NCBI RefSeq assembly: GCF_022919135.1
Contig: NZ_CP095049.1
Coordinates: forward strand, 3,104,501-3,168,500
DNA: 64,000 nt
DNA from: Hymenobacter cellulosivorans
GTDB taxonomy: Bacteria; Bacteroidota; Bacteroidia; Cytophagales; Hymenobacteraceae
Direction of reading: 5' to 3'
In this document: positions 16,759 through 25,128 of the stretch, piece by piece
Layout of the letters: each line of letters opens with the position of its first letter
Position numbering within the stretch: position 1 is the stretch's first letter
Made by a program: the position numbers and the translations under genes
The notes under the pieces: generated by a model
What the model was told of the DNA's origin: nothing
The model's input: only the letters and a program-made list of their open reading frames with translations
The model's database searches: none

Positions 16759-19029
16759 CTACCGGGCCGTAAAGCCGCGCAGACGCAGGGAGTTGGTTAG
16801 CACCGATACCGAGCTCAGGGCCATGGCCCCAGCCGCCAGCATGGGCGAAAGCAGCCAGCCAAAGACCGGGTAAAGCAGACCGGCTGCCACGGGGATGCCT
16901 AGCGTGTTGTAGATAAAGGCGAAAAACAGGTTCTGGCGAATAACGCGAATCGTTTGCCGGCTCAGGGCAATAGCCGTAACCACGCCCTGCAAATCGGAGC
17001 GCATGAGGGTGATGCCGGCCGCTTCCATGGCCACGTCGGTACCCGCGCCGATGGCCAGCCCGATGTCGGCTAGGGCCAGGGCCGGCGCGTCGTTGATACC
17101 GTCGCCGACCATAGCCACAGTGCGGCCTTCGGCCTGCAGCTCCAGCACTTTACTGGCCTTGTCCTGGGGCAAGACTTCGGCAAAGTAGCGCGTGATGCCC
17201 ACTTGCCCGGCCACGGCGGCGGCCGTTTGCGGGTTGTCGCCGGTCATCATCACCACCTCGATGCCTTGCTGTTGCAGTTGCCGGATAGCTGCGGCGGAAG
17301 TGTCGCGCACGGTATCGGCCACGGCCAGCACGCCCACGCCCTGGCCGTCTATGGCCACGTAAAGCACGGTTTTGGCCTGGCTGAGCAGCTGCTGGGCGTG
17401 CGTTTCTAATTCCGGCGTTAGCGCAATTGCTTCTGCAGTTAGCAGGCGGCGGTTGCCGATGAGCACCGTTTGGCCCTCAACCGTGGCGGCGGCGCCGTGG
17501 CCGGCTACGGCCCGGAAGTCGGTGGCGGGTAGCGCGGTGTAGTGCTGGGCATCGGCGTAGCGGACAACGGCGGCCGCCAGCGGATGTTCACTTTGCCGCT
17601 CCACGGCGGCTACCAGCTGCAGCAGGCGGGCTGCGTCCTGGCCGGGCGCGGCCGCAAAGTCCGTCACGGCAGGCTCCCCACGGGTGATGGTGCCGGTTTT
17701 GTCGAGCAGCACCGTGTTGACCTGGTAGGCTTTTTCCAGGGCTTCGGCCGAGCGAATAAGTACGCCGTGCTCGGCACCCTTGCCGGTACTGACCATGATG
17801 GCCGTGGGTGTGGCCAGGCCCAGGGCGCAGGGGCAGGCAATGATGAGCACGGCCACGAAGTTGACCAAGGCCAGCGGCAAACGGCTTTCCACCGGAGCCA
17901 AATCAAACCAGAGCACAAAGGTCAGAATGGCAATGACAATGACCGTGGGCACGAAGATGGCGCTGACTTTATCGGCCAGGCGCTGAATCGGGGCCCGGCT
18001 GCCCTGGGCGTCTTCCACCAGCTTCACAATCTGGGCCAGCATCGTGTCGGCCCCCACTTTGGTAACGCGGAAGCGGAAGGAGCCGGTTTTGTTGAGTGTG
18101 GCCCCAAAAACCGGGTCGCCCGGCTGCTTTTCCACCGGCAGACTTTCCCCGGTCAGCATGGCCTCGTCCACGGCTGAGGTGCCTTCCAGCAGCACGCCGT
18201 CGGTAGCCACTTTCTCGCCCGGGCGCACTACTATCACGTCATGAAGCTGCACCTGCTCGATGGGTACGTCGATTTCCTGGCCGCCGGGGCGCACCACCCG
18301 GGCCGTTTTGGCCTGCAAGCCCAGCAGGGTTTTAATAGCGGCTGAAGTTTGGGTTTTGGCCCGTTGCTCCAGCACCTTGCCCAGCAGAATCAGGGCAATG
18401 ATGGTGGCCGTGGTGTCGTAATAGACTTCGGGCATCAGGCCCCGGTTCGTAAACCAGCCCGGCGCCACGGTGGCGGCCAGGCTGTAGAGAAACGCGGCCC
18501 CAGTGCCCACCGCAATCAGGGTATCCATGTTGGCGGCGCGGTGGCGAAAGCCGTTCCAGGCCGAGGCGTAAAACTCCCGCCCACTGTAGAGCAGCACCGG
18601 CAGCGTGAGCAGCAGCAGCAGGTAGTTGAGTGTTTGCATATTGATGCGCTGCATCAGGGCAGGCCAGAGCATGAGCATACTCAGCGGCATAATTACCACC
18701 GACAAACCCACGGCCACCCAGAACCGGCGCTTAAGCTGCTGGTAGGCTTGCGCTTTCTGCTTGTCAATGGCGGCCTGGCGGTCGGCGGCGCTGGTGTCCG
18801 GGGCGCGCTCGGTCACGCCGTAGCCGGCTTTTACCACGGCTTCTTTGAGGGTATTGGGGGAGGCCTGGTCGGGCAAGTACTGCACGGTGGCCTTTTCGGT
18901 GGCATAATTCACCAAGGCACTCTGCACGCCGGGTGTGCGGGTCAGGGACTTCTCCACGAAGGCTGCGCAGGAGGCGCAGGTCATGCCTTCGATGTCGAGA
19001 GTCGTGGTTTCGGGAGCGGAAGTATTCAT
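16759..19029 (-). CDS. copA: Copper-exporting P1B-type ATPase CopA
   Basis: 756 residues. One N-terminal HMA domain carries GMTCASC (residues 15-21). Eight membrane helices are expected, with the metal-site motif [13 protein letters not shown] near residue 400, the phosphorylation motif DKTGTIT near 443, and the hinge motif [16 protein letters not shown] in the last third. The CPC motif and single HMA domain fit Cu(I)/Ag(I) exporters (P1B-1). It pumps cuprous ion from cytosol to periplasm, from which the RND system in this island would expel it. It is divergent from the secreted Cys/His-rich gene at 19413; the shared upstream region should hold both promoters. No CueR- or CopY-type regulator gene is in the window. 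Confidence 0.95.
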   Translation of the reverse strand: MNTSAPETTTLDIEGMTCASCAAFVEKSLTRTPGVQSALVNYATEKATVQYLPDQASPNTLKEAVVKAGYGVTERAPDTSAADRQAAIDKQKAQAYQQLKRRFWVAVGLSVVIMPLSMLMLWPALMQRINMQTLNYLLLLLTLPVLLYSGREFYASAWNGFRHRAANMDTLIAVGTGAAFLYSLAATVAPGWFTNRGLMPEVYYDTTATIIALILLGKVLEQRAKTQTSAAIKTLLGLQAKTARVVRPGGQEIDVPIEQVQLHDVIVVRPGEKVATDGVLLEGTSAVDEAMLTGESLPVEKQPGDPVFGATLNKTGSFRFRVTKVGADTMLAQIVKLVEDAQGSRAPIQRLADKVSAIFVPTVIVIAILTFVLWFDLAPVESRLPLALVNFVAVLIIACPCALGLATPTAIMVSTGKGAEHGVLIRSAEALEKAYQVNTVLLDKTGTITRGEPAVTDFAAAPGQDAARLLQLVAAVERQSEHPLAAAVVRYADAQHYTALPATDFRAVAGHGAAATVEGQTVLIGNRRLLTAEAIALTPELETHAQQLLSQAKTVLYVAIDGQGVGVLAVADTVRDTSAAAIRQLQQQGIEVVMMTGDNPQTAAAVAGQVGITRYFAEVLPQDKASKVLELQAEGRTVAMVGDGINDAPALALADIGLAIGAGTDVAMEAAGITLMRSDLQGVVTAIALSRQTIRVIRQNLFFAFIYNTLGIPVAAGLLYPVFGWLLSPMLAAGAMALSSVSVLTNSLRLRGFTAR

Positions 19030-19412
19030 AGCAACACAGCTAAATCAAAGTGGGAAAGGGCCCGGTGGCCGCCGGGAGCGGCTTGCCTCGGGACCATACA
19101 AAGGAACAAGGCCGCCGGGCGGAAGTTGGTACGGAATCCTGCCAGAATCTTGCATAATTTGTATAGGGCCCACGGCAGTCGACTTACATAATTGCGCTGC
19201 ATACTTGCAGAATATTGGTCGGCCTGGTTTCGCTAAACCAGGGGAGAAGCAGCCACCAGTTTCCTCCTAGCGTCTTTTTCCAGCCTTTTCACCGCCGGTC
19301 TTCCGTACCCAATGGAACCCTTTGCCGGTTTTGGTAGTAAAGAATGAGCCGCCGACTTTCGCCGCTGGTTTTCTACTTTTGCGGGAGCGTAGTGCCTCGT
19401 TTGTTGCCCGTC
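19030..19412. promoter_or_regulatory. Divergent promoter region between copA and the copper-efflux genes
   Basis: This 383-bp gap contains no convincing gene. TACTTTTG at 19374-19381 (plus strand) fits the TAnnTTTG -7 consensus and would give a leader of about 27 nt for the gene starting at 19413. A clear -33 element is not visible. For copA no good -7 box was identified. The middle part is less G+C-rich (around 19150-19220). Confidence 0.4.
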
Positions 19413-19886
19413 ATGTTTCGTAGCCTGTTCCCTTTGCGCCGTTTGCTGGCGACGACCTTTCTGGTCGTCTTCGTCAACGTGTTCGTGGGGCAGTGCTGGT
19501 GCGCGACGCTCACCGCACCGGCTGCCCGCGCCGCTCAGCCGGCCCCGTGCCATACTGCGCCGGTGCCGGTTGCTAAGCCCAGCTGCCACGGCCACGCCAA
19601 AGCCAGCGGCCCGCAAAAAGCCCACAAAGCCCCGGCCCACGCCCCAGCCGGCAAGCACGATTGCTGCAAAGACAAGTCGGCTTCGCTGCTCTCGGCCCTG
19701 ACTAAGCCGAACGACAAGGGCTTTGCTATGCCCACCCCGGCCTTGCTGCCGGCCGTGCAGGACTTCCACTTCCGGCCCGCCGCCGGCCAGTGGGATGTTG
19801 CAGGCAACGTCGTGCTCGTACCTGGGCACTACTTGCCCCCCAAAATCCCCGATATCCGCATTTTCATCCAGTCCCTGACGGTCTGA
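19413..19886 (+). CDS. Secreted Cys/His-rich protein of the copper island
   Basis: 157 residues from the ATG at 19413; a start at 19344 would precede the candidate promoter at 19374. The N-terminus is a signal peptide (LLATTFLVVFVNVFVGQCW). The mature part holds clustered metal ligands: CHTAP, SCHGHAK, then KHDCCKDK. The C-terminus ends in a hydrophobic PPKIPDIRIFIQSL segment. No enzyme motif is present. It heads the plus-strand series of copper genes, so periplasmic or surface copper binding is likely by context. I do not recognise a named family. Confidence 0.7.
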   Translation: MFRSLFPLRRLLATTFLVVFVNVFVGQCWCATLTAPAARAAQPAPCHTAPVPVAKPSCHGHAKASGPQKAHKAPAHAPAGKHDCCKDKSASLLSALTKPNDKGFAMPTPALLPAVQDFHFRPAAGQWDVAGNVVLVPGHYLPPKIPDIRIFIQSLTV

Positions 19887-20125
19887 GTGCTTTGTTGCGC
19901 CCCGGTTCGTACCCGCATGGCCTTGCTATGTCCGGGGCGGGCCGGGGCGCGGCTGTGTAGCGGGCTTTTGCCGCTTGTCCGGGTCTGAATTGGCCCCGGC
20001 CTGCCGCCGGCCCCGAAACCCTTTGCTGCTTCGAAACATGGTTGGCCACGCTAGCCAACTGCTAGCGCCCTGAGCGCCTTGCCGGCCCCACCTGGGCCGC
20101 TTCATCTCCCTTTTTTCTTCTGACT

Positions 20126-21055
20126 ATGAACCGCGTATTTCTTTCTGCGCTGGCTGCGGCCGGCTTGTTTTTCCTGGCTAGCTGCTCCTCCGATTCGGCC
20201 AGCAGCACTGCTACTTCTGAGGCCACACCTACTGCGGCTGGTGCCGAGCACGCCGGGGCGCACACCTATTCCTGCCCGATGCACCCCGAGGTCATCAGCG
20301 ACAAACCGGGCAGCTGCCCCAAGTGCGGCATGAACCTAGAACACACCGACAAGGCCGACAACGGCAAAACCTACCAGATGCAGCTGACGGCCACACCTGC
20401 CCAGCCCGCCGCCGGGCAGCCGGTGCAGCTGGCTTTCACGCCCCAGGAGGTAGGCAACGAGAAAGCCCCAGTACCGCTGGCCGTGGTTCACGAGAAGAAG
20501 ATGCACCTGATTATCGTTAGCAAGGACCTCTCGCAGTTTTACCACGAACACCCCGAATTTACGGCCCAGGGTAATTACCGCGTGCCTTTCACCTTCGCCA
20601 AAGGCGGCGATTACGTGCTGTTTCAAGACTACACGCCCGACGGCAGCGGCCACCAGCTTGGCCGCCAGTCCCTCACGGTGAGCGGGCCGAAATACACGCC
20701 CGTCACGTTCAGTAAAGACCAGATGCAGTGGCGCGGGCAGGGCTATCAGGCCACGCTTTCTTTCGACAAAGGCCTGAAAGTGGGCCAGCTGCTGGGCATG
20801 AAAATCAACCTGGCCAAGGACGGGCAGCCGGTGACGAATCTGGACAACTACCTCGGGGCTTTGGGCCACGTGGTGGTCATCAGTGAGGACACTGAAAAGT
20901 ACCTGCACGTGCACCCCAACGACCAGGCCGACAAAGGTCCCACCATCGGCTTCAACACCACTTTCGAAGCGCCCGGCCTCTACCGCGTCTTCCTGCAGTT
21001 CAACCACGGCGGGCAGATTCATACCGCCGACTTCACCATCAACGTGGCGGCCTAA
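20126..21055 (+). CDS. Lipoprotein with heavy-metal-binding domain (HMBD)
   Basis: 309 residues. The signal peptide ends at a lipobox (FLASCSSDS). A short Thr/Ala linker leads to a heavy-metal-binding domain: YSCPMHPEVISDKPGSCPKC at about residues 50-69, continuing GMNLE. The rest is a beta-rich, His-containing region in two similar halves (MHLIIVSKDLSQFYHEHPEF and HVVVISEDTEKYLHVHPN), each with an HxHP signature that could bind copper. It is likely periplasmic and lipid-anchored, buffering copper for the efflux system. It is followed 37 bp later by the DUF305 gene, probably in one operon. Confidence 0.82.
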   Translation: MNRVFLSALAAAGLFFLASCSSDSASSTATSEATPTAAGAEHAGAHTYSCPMHPEVISDKPGSCPKCGMNLEHTDKADNGKTYQMQLTATPAQPAAGQPVQLAFTPQEVGNEKAPVPLAVVHEKKMHLIIVSKDLSQFYHEHPEFTAQGNYRVPFTFAKGGDYVLFQDYTPDGSGHQLGRQSLTVSGPKYTPVTFSKDQMQWRGQGYQATLSFDKGLKVGQLLGMKINLAKDGQPVTNLDNYLGALGHVVVISEDTEKYLHVHPNDQADKGPTIGFNTTFEAPGLYRVFLQFNHGGQIHTADFTINVAA

Positions 21056-21092
21056 GCCCGGCTTTTCTCCCTCTTTACTTTCTCCAATACCC

Positions 21093-21896
21093 ATGAAAAC
21101 CTCCGCTTTCTTCCTCGCTGCCCTGTCGGCTGGTACCCTCTTGCTCAGCAGCTGCGGCAACAACCAATCGGCCGAAACCAGCACTACCGCCGGTACCGCG
21201 GCCGCCGCTGATTCGGCTGCCGGTGCCGGCCACTCGGCCATGCACCACGGCGCGGCCGCCCCCGACATGATGGGGCTGATGCACGGCATGATGAAAAACA
21301 TGGACAACCTGCCGGCCGCCGGCAACACCGACCACGACTTTGCCCACATGATGATGGCCCACCACAAGGGGGCCGTCGAAATGTCGGCTCTGGAGCTCAA
21401 GGAAGGCAAAGACGCCACCCTGCGGGCTATGGCCGAGAAAATCAACGCCGACCAGCAGCAGGAAATTCTGGCGCTGGAGGAATTTGCCACCCGCCTCGAC
21501 GGCGCCCCGGCCAACTACAAGCCCGAAGACCCCGCTGACCCTTTCACCAGCCAGATGAAGGCCTCCATGGACGGGATGATGACCAACATGGGCCCGGCCA
21601 GCGGCAACGTCGACCAGGATTATGCTGCCCTGATGATACCGCACCACCAGAGCGCCGTGGAGATGGCCAAGGCGGAGCTGGCCCACGGCCGCGACACCAA
21701 GCTCAAGCAACTGGCCCAGCAGATGATTACGGCCCAGGAGCAGGAAATCAAGCAGTTCAAGGCCTGGCAGACCAAAAACGGCGGGGAAACCAAGCCCGCC
21801 GCGGCCATTTACGAGTGCCCCATGGGCGACAGTGCGCCCAGCAACTCCCCCGGCAAGTGCCCTAAGTGCGGCATGAACCTGGAGAAAAAAGCCTAG
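21093..21896 (+). CDS. DUF305 lipoprotein with C-terminal heavy-metal-binding domain
   Basis: 267 residues from the ATG at 21093 (an in-frame start at 20883 lies inside the previous gene). The lipobox is LLLSSCGNN. Two DUF305 half-domains follow, each with paired His: HDFAHMMMAHHKGAVEM and DQDYAALMIPHHQSAVEM. The C-terminus adds a heavy-metal-binding motif, YECPMGDS then SPGKCPKCGMNLEKK. The first Pro pair of the usual CPMHP is altered to CPMGD. A Met/His-rich stretch near residues 45-70 (MHHGAAAPDMMGLMHGMM) adds ligands. DUF305 proteins are often copper-associated; this is probably a periplasmic copper-binding protein. Confidence 0.85.
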   Translation: MKTSAFFLAALSAGTLLLSSCGNNQSAETSTTAGTAAAADSAAGAGHSAMHHGAAAPDMMGLMHGMMKNMDNLPAAGNTDHDFAHMMMAHHKGAVEMSALELKEGKDATLRAMAEKINADQQQEILALEEFATRLDGAPANYKPEDPADPFTSQMKASMDGMMTNMGPASGNVDQDYAALMIPHHQSAVEMAKAELAHGRDTKLKQLAQQMITAQEQEIKQFKAWQTKNGGETKPAAAIYECPMGDSAPSNSPGKCPKCGMNLEKKA

Positions 21897-21907
21897 TCCG
21901 GCGCCTG

Positions 21908-22006
21908 GTGGCACGGAGCTTTGCTTTGCGCATCGTGGCACGACGAGCAATGGTGCCTTGCTATTAATGATTGTGCGGCGATGCGTGAAGCAGAGCTTCG
22001 CACTAC
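21908..22006. repeat. Two GCGAAGC-type repeats in the gap before the efflux operon
   Basis: One copy at 21908-21933 (minus orientation, reading ATGCGCAAAGCAAAGCTCCG) and one at 21981-22006 (ATGCGTGAAGCAGAGCTTCG). The second is nearly palindromic, and the two could also pair with each other. They separate the DUF305 gene from the outer-membrane channel gene and may mark an operon boundary. Confidence 0.45.
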
Positions 22007-22048
22007 TCTCCCGCTAAGGCCGCGCCGCCTTTGTTTCCACACTTTCCA

Positions 22049-23272
22049 ATGAACACACTTCGAATCGGCCACTTACTGCTCGGGCTGCTGGGTGCCGGCG
22101 CGCTCCGGGCCCAGCAGGTAGTGGTGCGCCTCGACAGCGCCGAGCAGCAAGCCCTGCGGCAGCACCCGCGCCTGCGCCAATCGGCCGAGGAAATAGCCGA
22201 GCAGCGCGCCCTGAAGCGCGGCTCCTTCGCCCCGGCCAACCCCGACTTTCTGCTTTCGGCCCCCACGGGGGAACGGTGGGCGCCGGGTGTGGTCCAGACC
22301 ATTGACTTGCCCAACGTGTACCGCCGCCAGGCCCAGGCCACTCAGGCCAGCCTCACATTGGCCGAGCGGGGCCGCGACGTAAACCGCGCCACCGTGCGCC
22401 GCGACGTGCGCCAAGCTTACCTCAGCCTGCAATTTGCCCAGGCCCAAGTTCGGCAGCTCACCTACCAGGATAGTTTGTTTCAGGCCTTGCAAAACGCCAC
22501 CAACCGCCTCTACGCTGCCGGGGAAGTAACGGCTCTGCAACGGGTAAGCACCGAGGCCGAGGCCCGCCAAATCCGCAACCAGCTCGACCAAGCCACCATC
22601 GAGCGGCAGGCCGCCCAACGCCGGCTCGGGCTGCTGCTCGGCCAACCTGAGGCCGACCTGGTGGCCGACACCGACTTGCGCCAAACCGGCCCCGCGCTGG
22701 CCCGCACCGGCACGGAGTTGCTGGCGGCCCTGCCCGCGCAGGATAGTGCCGCCGTGCCCCAGAGCCCCACGCTGGCCTATTACCGGCAGAATGTGGCTCT
22801 GAGTCAGTCGGGTGTCAGTTTGGTGCGGGCCCGGCGCACTCCGGCCCTCACGGTAGGCTACCAGAACCAGGCCTTCGAGAATTCGGCCCTGAAGTACCGG
22901 CTGCAGTTTGGCGTATCGGTGCCGGTCTGGTTCTGGACTTACCGCGCCCAGCTGCAGGCGGCCACGGCCCGGGGCAAGGCGGCCGAGGCCCAGCTGCAAG
23001 TACAAAGCCTGGAGCTGGGCACCGCGTACCAGCAGGCCCTGGCCGACACCCGCAAATTTGCTTCCTCGCTCAGCTACTACGAGCAAACCGGCCTGCCCCA
23101 GTCCCGGGCCATTATCAGCCAGGCGCAACGCCTGTTTCGGGCCGGCGAAATCAGCTACCTGGCCCTAATTCAAAGCCTGAACCAGGCCTTTACCATCCAG
23201 AACGCCTACCTGACCACCATCCGCGACTATGGGCAGGCCATCATTGCACTAAACTACCTGCGGGGGTCCTAA
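22049..23272 (+). CDS. Outer-membrane channel of the metal RND system (CusC/CzcC-like TolC family)
   Basis: 407 residues from the ATG at 22049; a TTG at 22031 is upstream in frame. A signal peptide ends near ALRAQQVVVRL. The body is outer-membrane-factor-like: helical hairpins rich in Gln/Ala (ATQASLTLAERGRDV, QNVALSQSGVSLVRARR) and the terminal hairpin motif LFRAGEISYLALIQSLNQAF. It would form the outer-membrane duct for the adaptor and pump encoded downstream. The stop codon overlaps the next start by one base (TAATG), so it leads a coupled operon. Confidence 0.85.
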   Translation: MNTLRIGHLLLGLLGAGALRAQQVVVRLDSAEQQALRQHPRLRQSAEEIAEQRALKRGSFAPANPDFLLSAPTGERWAPGVVQTIDLPNVYRRQAQATQASLTLAERGRDVNRATVRRDVRQAYLSLQFAQAQVRQLTYQDSLFQALQNATNRLYAAGEVTALQRVSTEAEARQIRNQLDQATIERQAAQRRLGLLLGQPEADLVADTDLRQTGPALARTGTELLAALPAQDSAAVPQSPTLAYYRQNVALSQSGVSLVRARRTPALTVGYQNQAFENSALKYRLQFGVSVPVWFWTYRAQLQAATARGKAAEAQLQVQSLELGTAYQQALADTRKFASSLSYYEQTGLPQSRAIISQAQRLFRAGEISYLALIQSLNQAFTIQNAYLTTIRDYGQAIIALNYLRGS

Positions 23273-23886
23273 TGAAGAATCTGTTGCTGTTTTTGCTGGC
23301 CCTGCTGCTGACTACCGGGGCCTACGCCCACGGGGGCGAAGACCACGGCGGCACGGCCGCCCCCTCGGCTGGCCCGGTAGCTACTACGTTTTCGGTGGCG
23401 GCCCTGTCCGAGAAGTTTGAGTTGCTGCTGCGCTTCGAGCCTCTGGAAAAAGGCACCCCGGCCGACATGCGCCTGTTCGTGTCGGACTACGCTACCAACG
23501 CCCCCGTTCAGGGTGCGAAAATAACCGTGACCAGCCCGGAAGCTGCGGACCTGAAGTTCACCGTCACGGAAAAAGCGCCGGGCTCTTACCTAGTGGAAGG
23601 GCAGTTTCCGGTCAATCAGAAGTACAGTTTGGCCGTCAACATCGTGGCCGGTGACCGGGCCGACCTTATGCTGCTTTCGGGGGTGGAAGTGGGCAAAAAG
23701 CTACCCGTGGCCGCCGGACCTGCAGTGGCAGCGCCTTCCCTGTTTTCATCCTGGCAAAACATCCTGCTGTTGCTCGGGGCCTTTGCCTTGGGCATTGTGC
23801 TCACCGCTTTTTTGATGCGCCGCCACCACCGCCCGGCTACTATTTCCACCACTACTTCGCCTGCTGAGTATGAAAACCACGCCTAA
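23272..23886 (+). CDS. Secreted membrane-anchored protein of the metal-efflux operon
   Basis: 204 residues. A signal peptide is predicted to be cleaved at AYA, which would leave a mature N-terminus starting HGGEDHGG, a likely metal-binding sequence. A beta-sandwich-like domain follows (LRLFVSDYATNAPVQGAKIT, VTSPEAADLKFTVTEKAPGS), resembling FixH/YtkA-like or CopC-like folds. One C-terminal membrane helix (ILLLLGAFALGIVLTAFLM) and a basic cytosolic tail end the protein. It overlaps the upstream channel gene by 1 bp and the downstream adaptor by 17 bp. A periplasmic metal-binding accessory role is inferred from context. Confidence 0.75.
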   Translation: MKNLLLFLLALLLTTGAYAHGGEDHGGTAAPSAGPVATTFSVAALSEKFELLLRFEPLEKGTPADMRLFVSDYATNAPVQGAKITVTSPEAADLKFTVTEKAPGSYLVEGQFPVNQKYSLAVNIVAGDRADLMLLSGVEVGKKLPVAAGPAVAAPSLFSSWQNILLLLGAFALGIVLTAFLMRRHHRPATISTTTSPAEYENHA

Positions 23887-25018
23887 ACTCCTGGCTGCCA
23901 CTGCTGTCTTGGGCCTTGTGCTGAGCGTATTGCTGCCCCCGCCCGCCCAGTTGTGGGCCCACGGCGGCGAAGACCACGGCAATACGGCCGCTGCCCCGGG
24001 CAGCGTAGCTCTGACCGATGCCGTAGCCTTGCCCAAGGAAAGCCAGTTTCTGTTCGGTATTCGCACCGAGTTGGCCCGCTACTCTGCCACCTACAGCCGC
24101 CTGACGCTGTACGGCACCGTGGCGGCGGCCAGTGGGGGAGAGGGCCGCATCGTGGTGCCCCAGACGGGCCGCATCGTGAGTTTGGCGGCGCGGGTGGGCC
24201 AACTGGTGCAGGCCGGGCAGCCCCTGGCCGTCATCGACCAGACCCTGGACGCCACCCAGCAGATTGGGCTGAGCACCGAGCAGGCCAACGCCCAGGCCGA
24301 ACTGCGCGCCGCCCAGCAGGACTACAACCGCCTGCAAACCATAGCCGACATTGCCGCCCGCAAGGACGTGGTAGCCGCCGAGCTGCGCCTGCGCCAGGCC
24401 CGGCAAAACGCGGCTATTCTCAACGGGCAGGCCCGTACCCGCCGCGTGACTATTACCTCACCCATCAGCGGCACCATCGACGTGTTCAGCCTGGCCGTGG
24501 GCCAGCAGGTAACCCAGGGCGACGAATTGTTTCGGGTGCTGAACCCAGGCAAGCTGCGCGTCGAAGCCCAGGTTTTTGCCCAGGATTTGGCCGGCATCAC
24601 GCCCGGGGCCGAGTTTCGGGTGGAAGGCCTGCAGGGACAGAGCGGTAGCGCCCCGGCCCGGCTTATAGTACTCAGCAACGTGGTAAACCCGGTGAACCAG
24701 GCCCGGCAACTGATTCTGGAGTTGGACGCGGCCGGCAGCAACCTGTTTCGGGCCGGGCAGGCCGTCAACGTGCAGGTGCTGGGAGCCGGCAGTAGCGCCG
24801 AAAAGCAACTGGTAGTGCCCACCACGGCCCTCACCGACCTCAATGGCAAGCCCGTAGTCTTCGTGCACACCGCGCCCGAGACCTTTAAAATCCACTACGT
24901 GCAGCCCGGCGCGGCCAACGGTGAGCAAACCGTGCTGCTCGGCGGCGACATCAACGAAAACGACCGGGTGGTAAGCGTCGGCACCTACCAGCTCAAGTCC
25001 ATCTACCTCAATCAGTGA
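23870..25018 (+). CDS. Metal RND efflux periplasmic adaptor (CusB/CzcB-like)
   Basis: 382 residues. A signal peptide is followed by HGGEDHGNT, the same motif found at the mature start of the preceding protein. The adaptor core shows the half-lipoyl motif RIVVPQTGRIVSLAARVGQL, an Ala/Gln-rich hairpin (about residues 125-185), the second half motif TITSPISGTIDVFSLAVGQQ, then the beta-barrel and membrane-proximal domains ending GDINENDRVVSVGTYQL. It would bridge pump and channel and may bind metal itself. Its start lies inside the preceding gene (17-bp overlap). It is followed by a 110-bp repeat-containing gap before the pump gene. Confidence 0.9.
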   Translation: MKTTPKLLAATAVLGLVLSVLLPPPAQLWAHGGEDHGNTAAAPGSVALTDAVALPKESQFLFGIRTELARYSATYSRLTLYGTVAAASGGEGRIVVPQTGRIVSLAARVGQLVQAGQPLAVIDQTLDATQQIGLSTEQANAQAELRAAQQDYNRLQTIADIAARKDVVAAELRLRQARQNAAILNGQARTRRVTITSPISGTIDVFSLAVGQQVTQGDELFRVLNPGKLRVEAQVFAQDLAGITPGAEFRVEGLQGQSGSAPARLIVLSNVVNPVNQARQLILELDAAGSNLFRAGQAVNVQVLGAGSSAEKQLVVPTTALTDLNGKPVVFVHTAPETFKIHYVQPGAANGEQTVLLGGDINENDRVVSVGTYQLKSIYLNQ

Positions 25019-25021
25019 GGT

Positions 25022-25046
25022 GGTGAGATGGTGAAATAGTGAGTTG
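25022..25046 (+). repeat. 25-nt dispersed intergenic repeat (first copy)
   Basis: Identical over 25 nt to 62026-62050; both begin within a few bases of a stop codon. The words are GGTGAGATGG and TGAAATAGTGAG. Downstream at 25084-25119 is an imperfect complementary stretch (CTCACCATCTCACC and similar), so the gap can form a hairpin before the pump gene. Confidence 0.75.
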
Positions 25047-25128
25047 TCGTTCTGCTGGCGCTACTGGCGCGATTTGGATATCAACCTCACCATCTCACCA
25101 CCTCACTACCTCACCATCTCCCTAGAAG

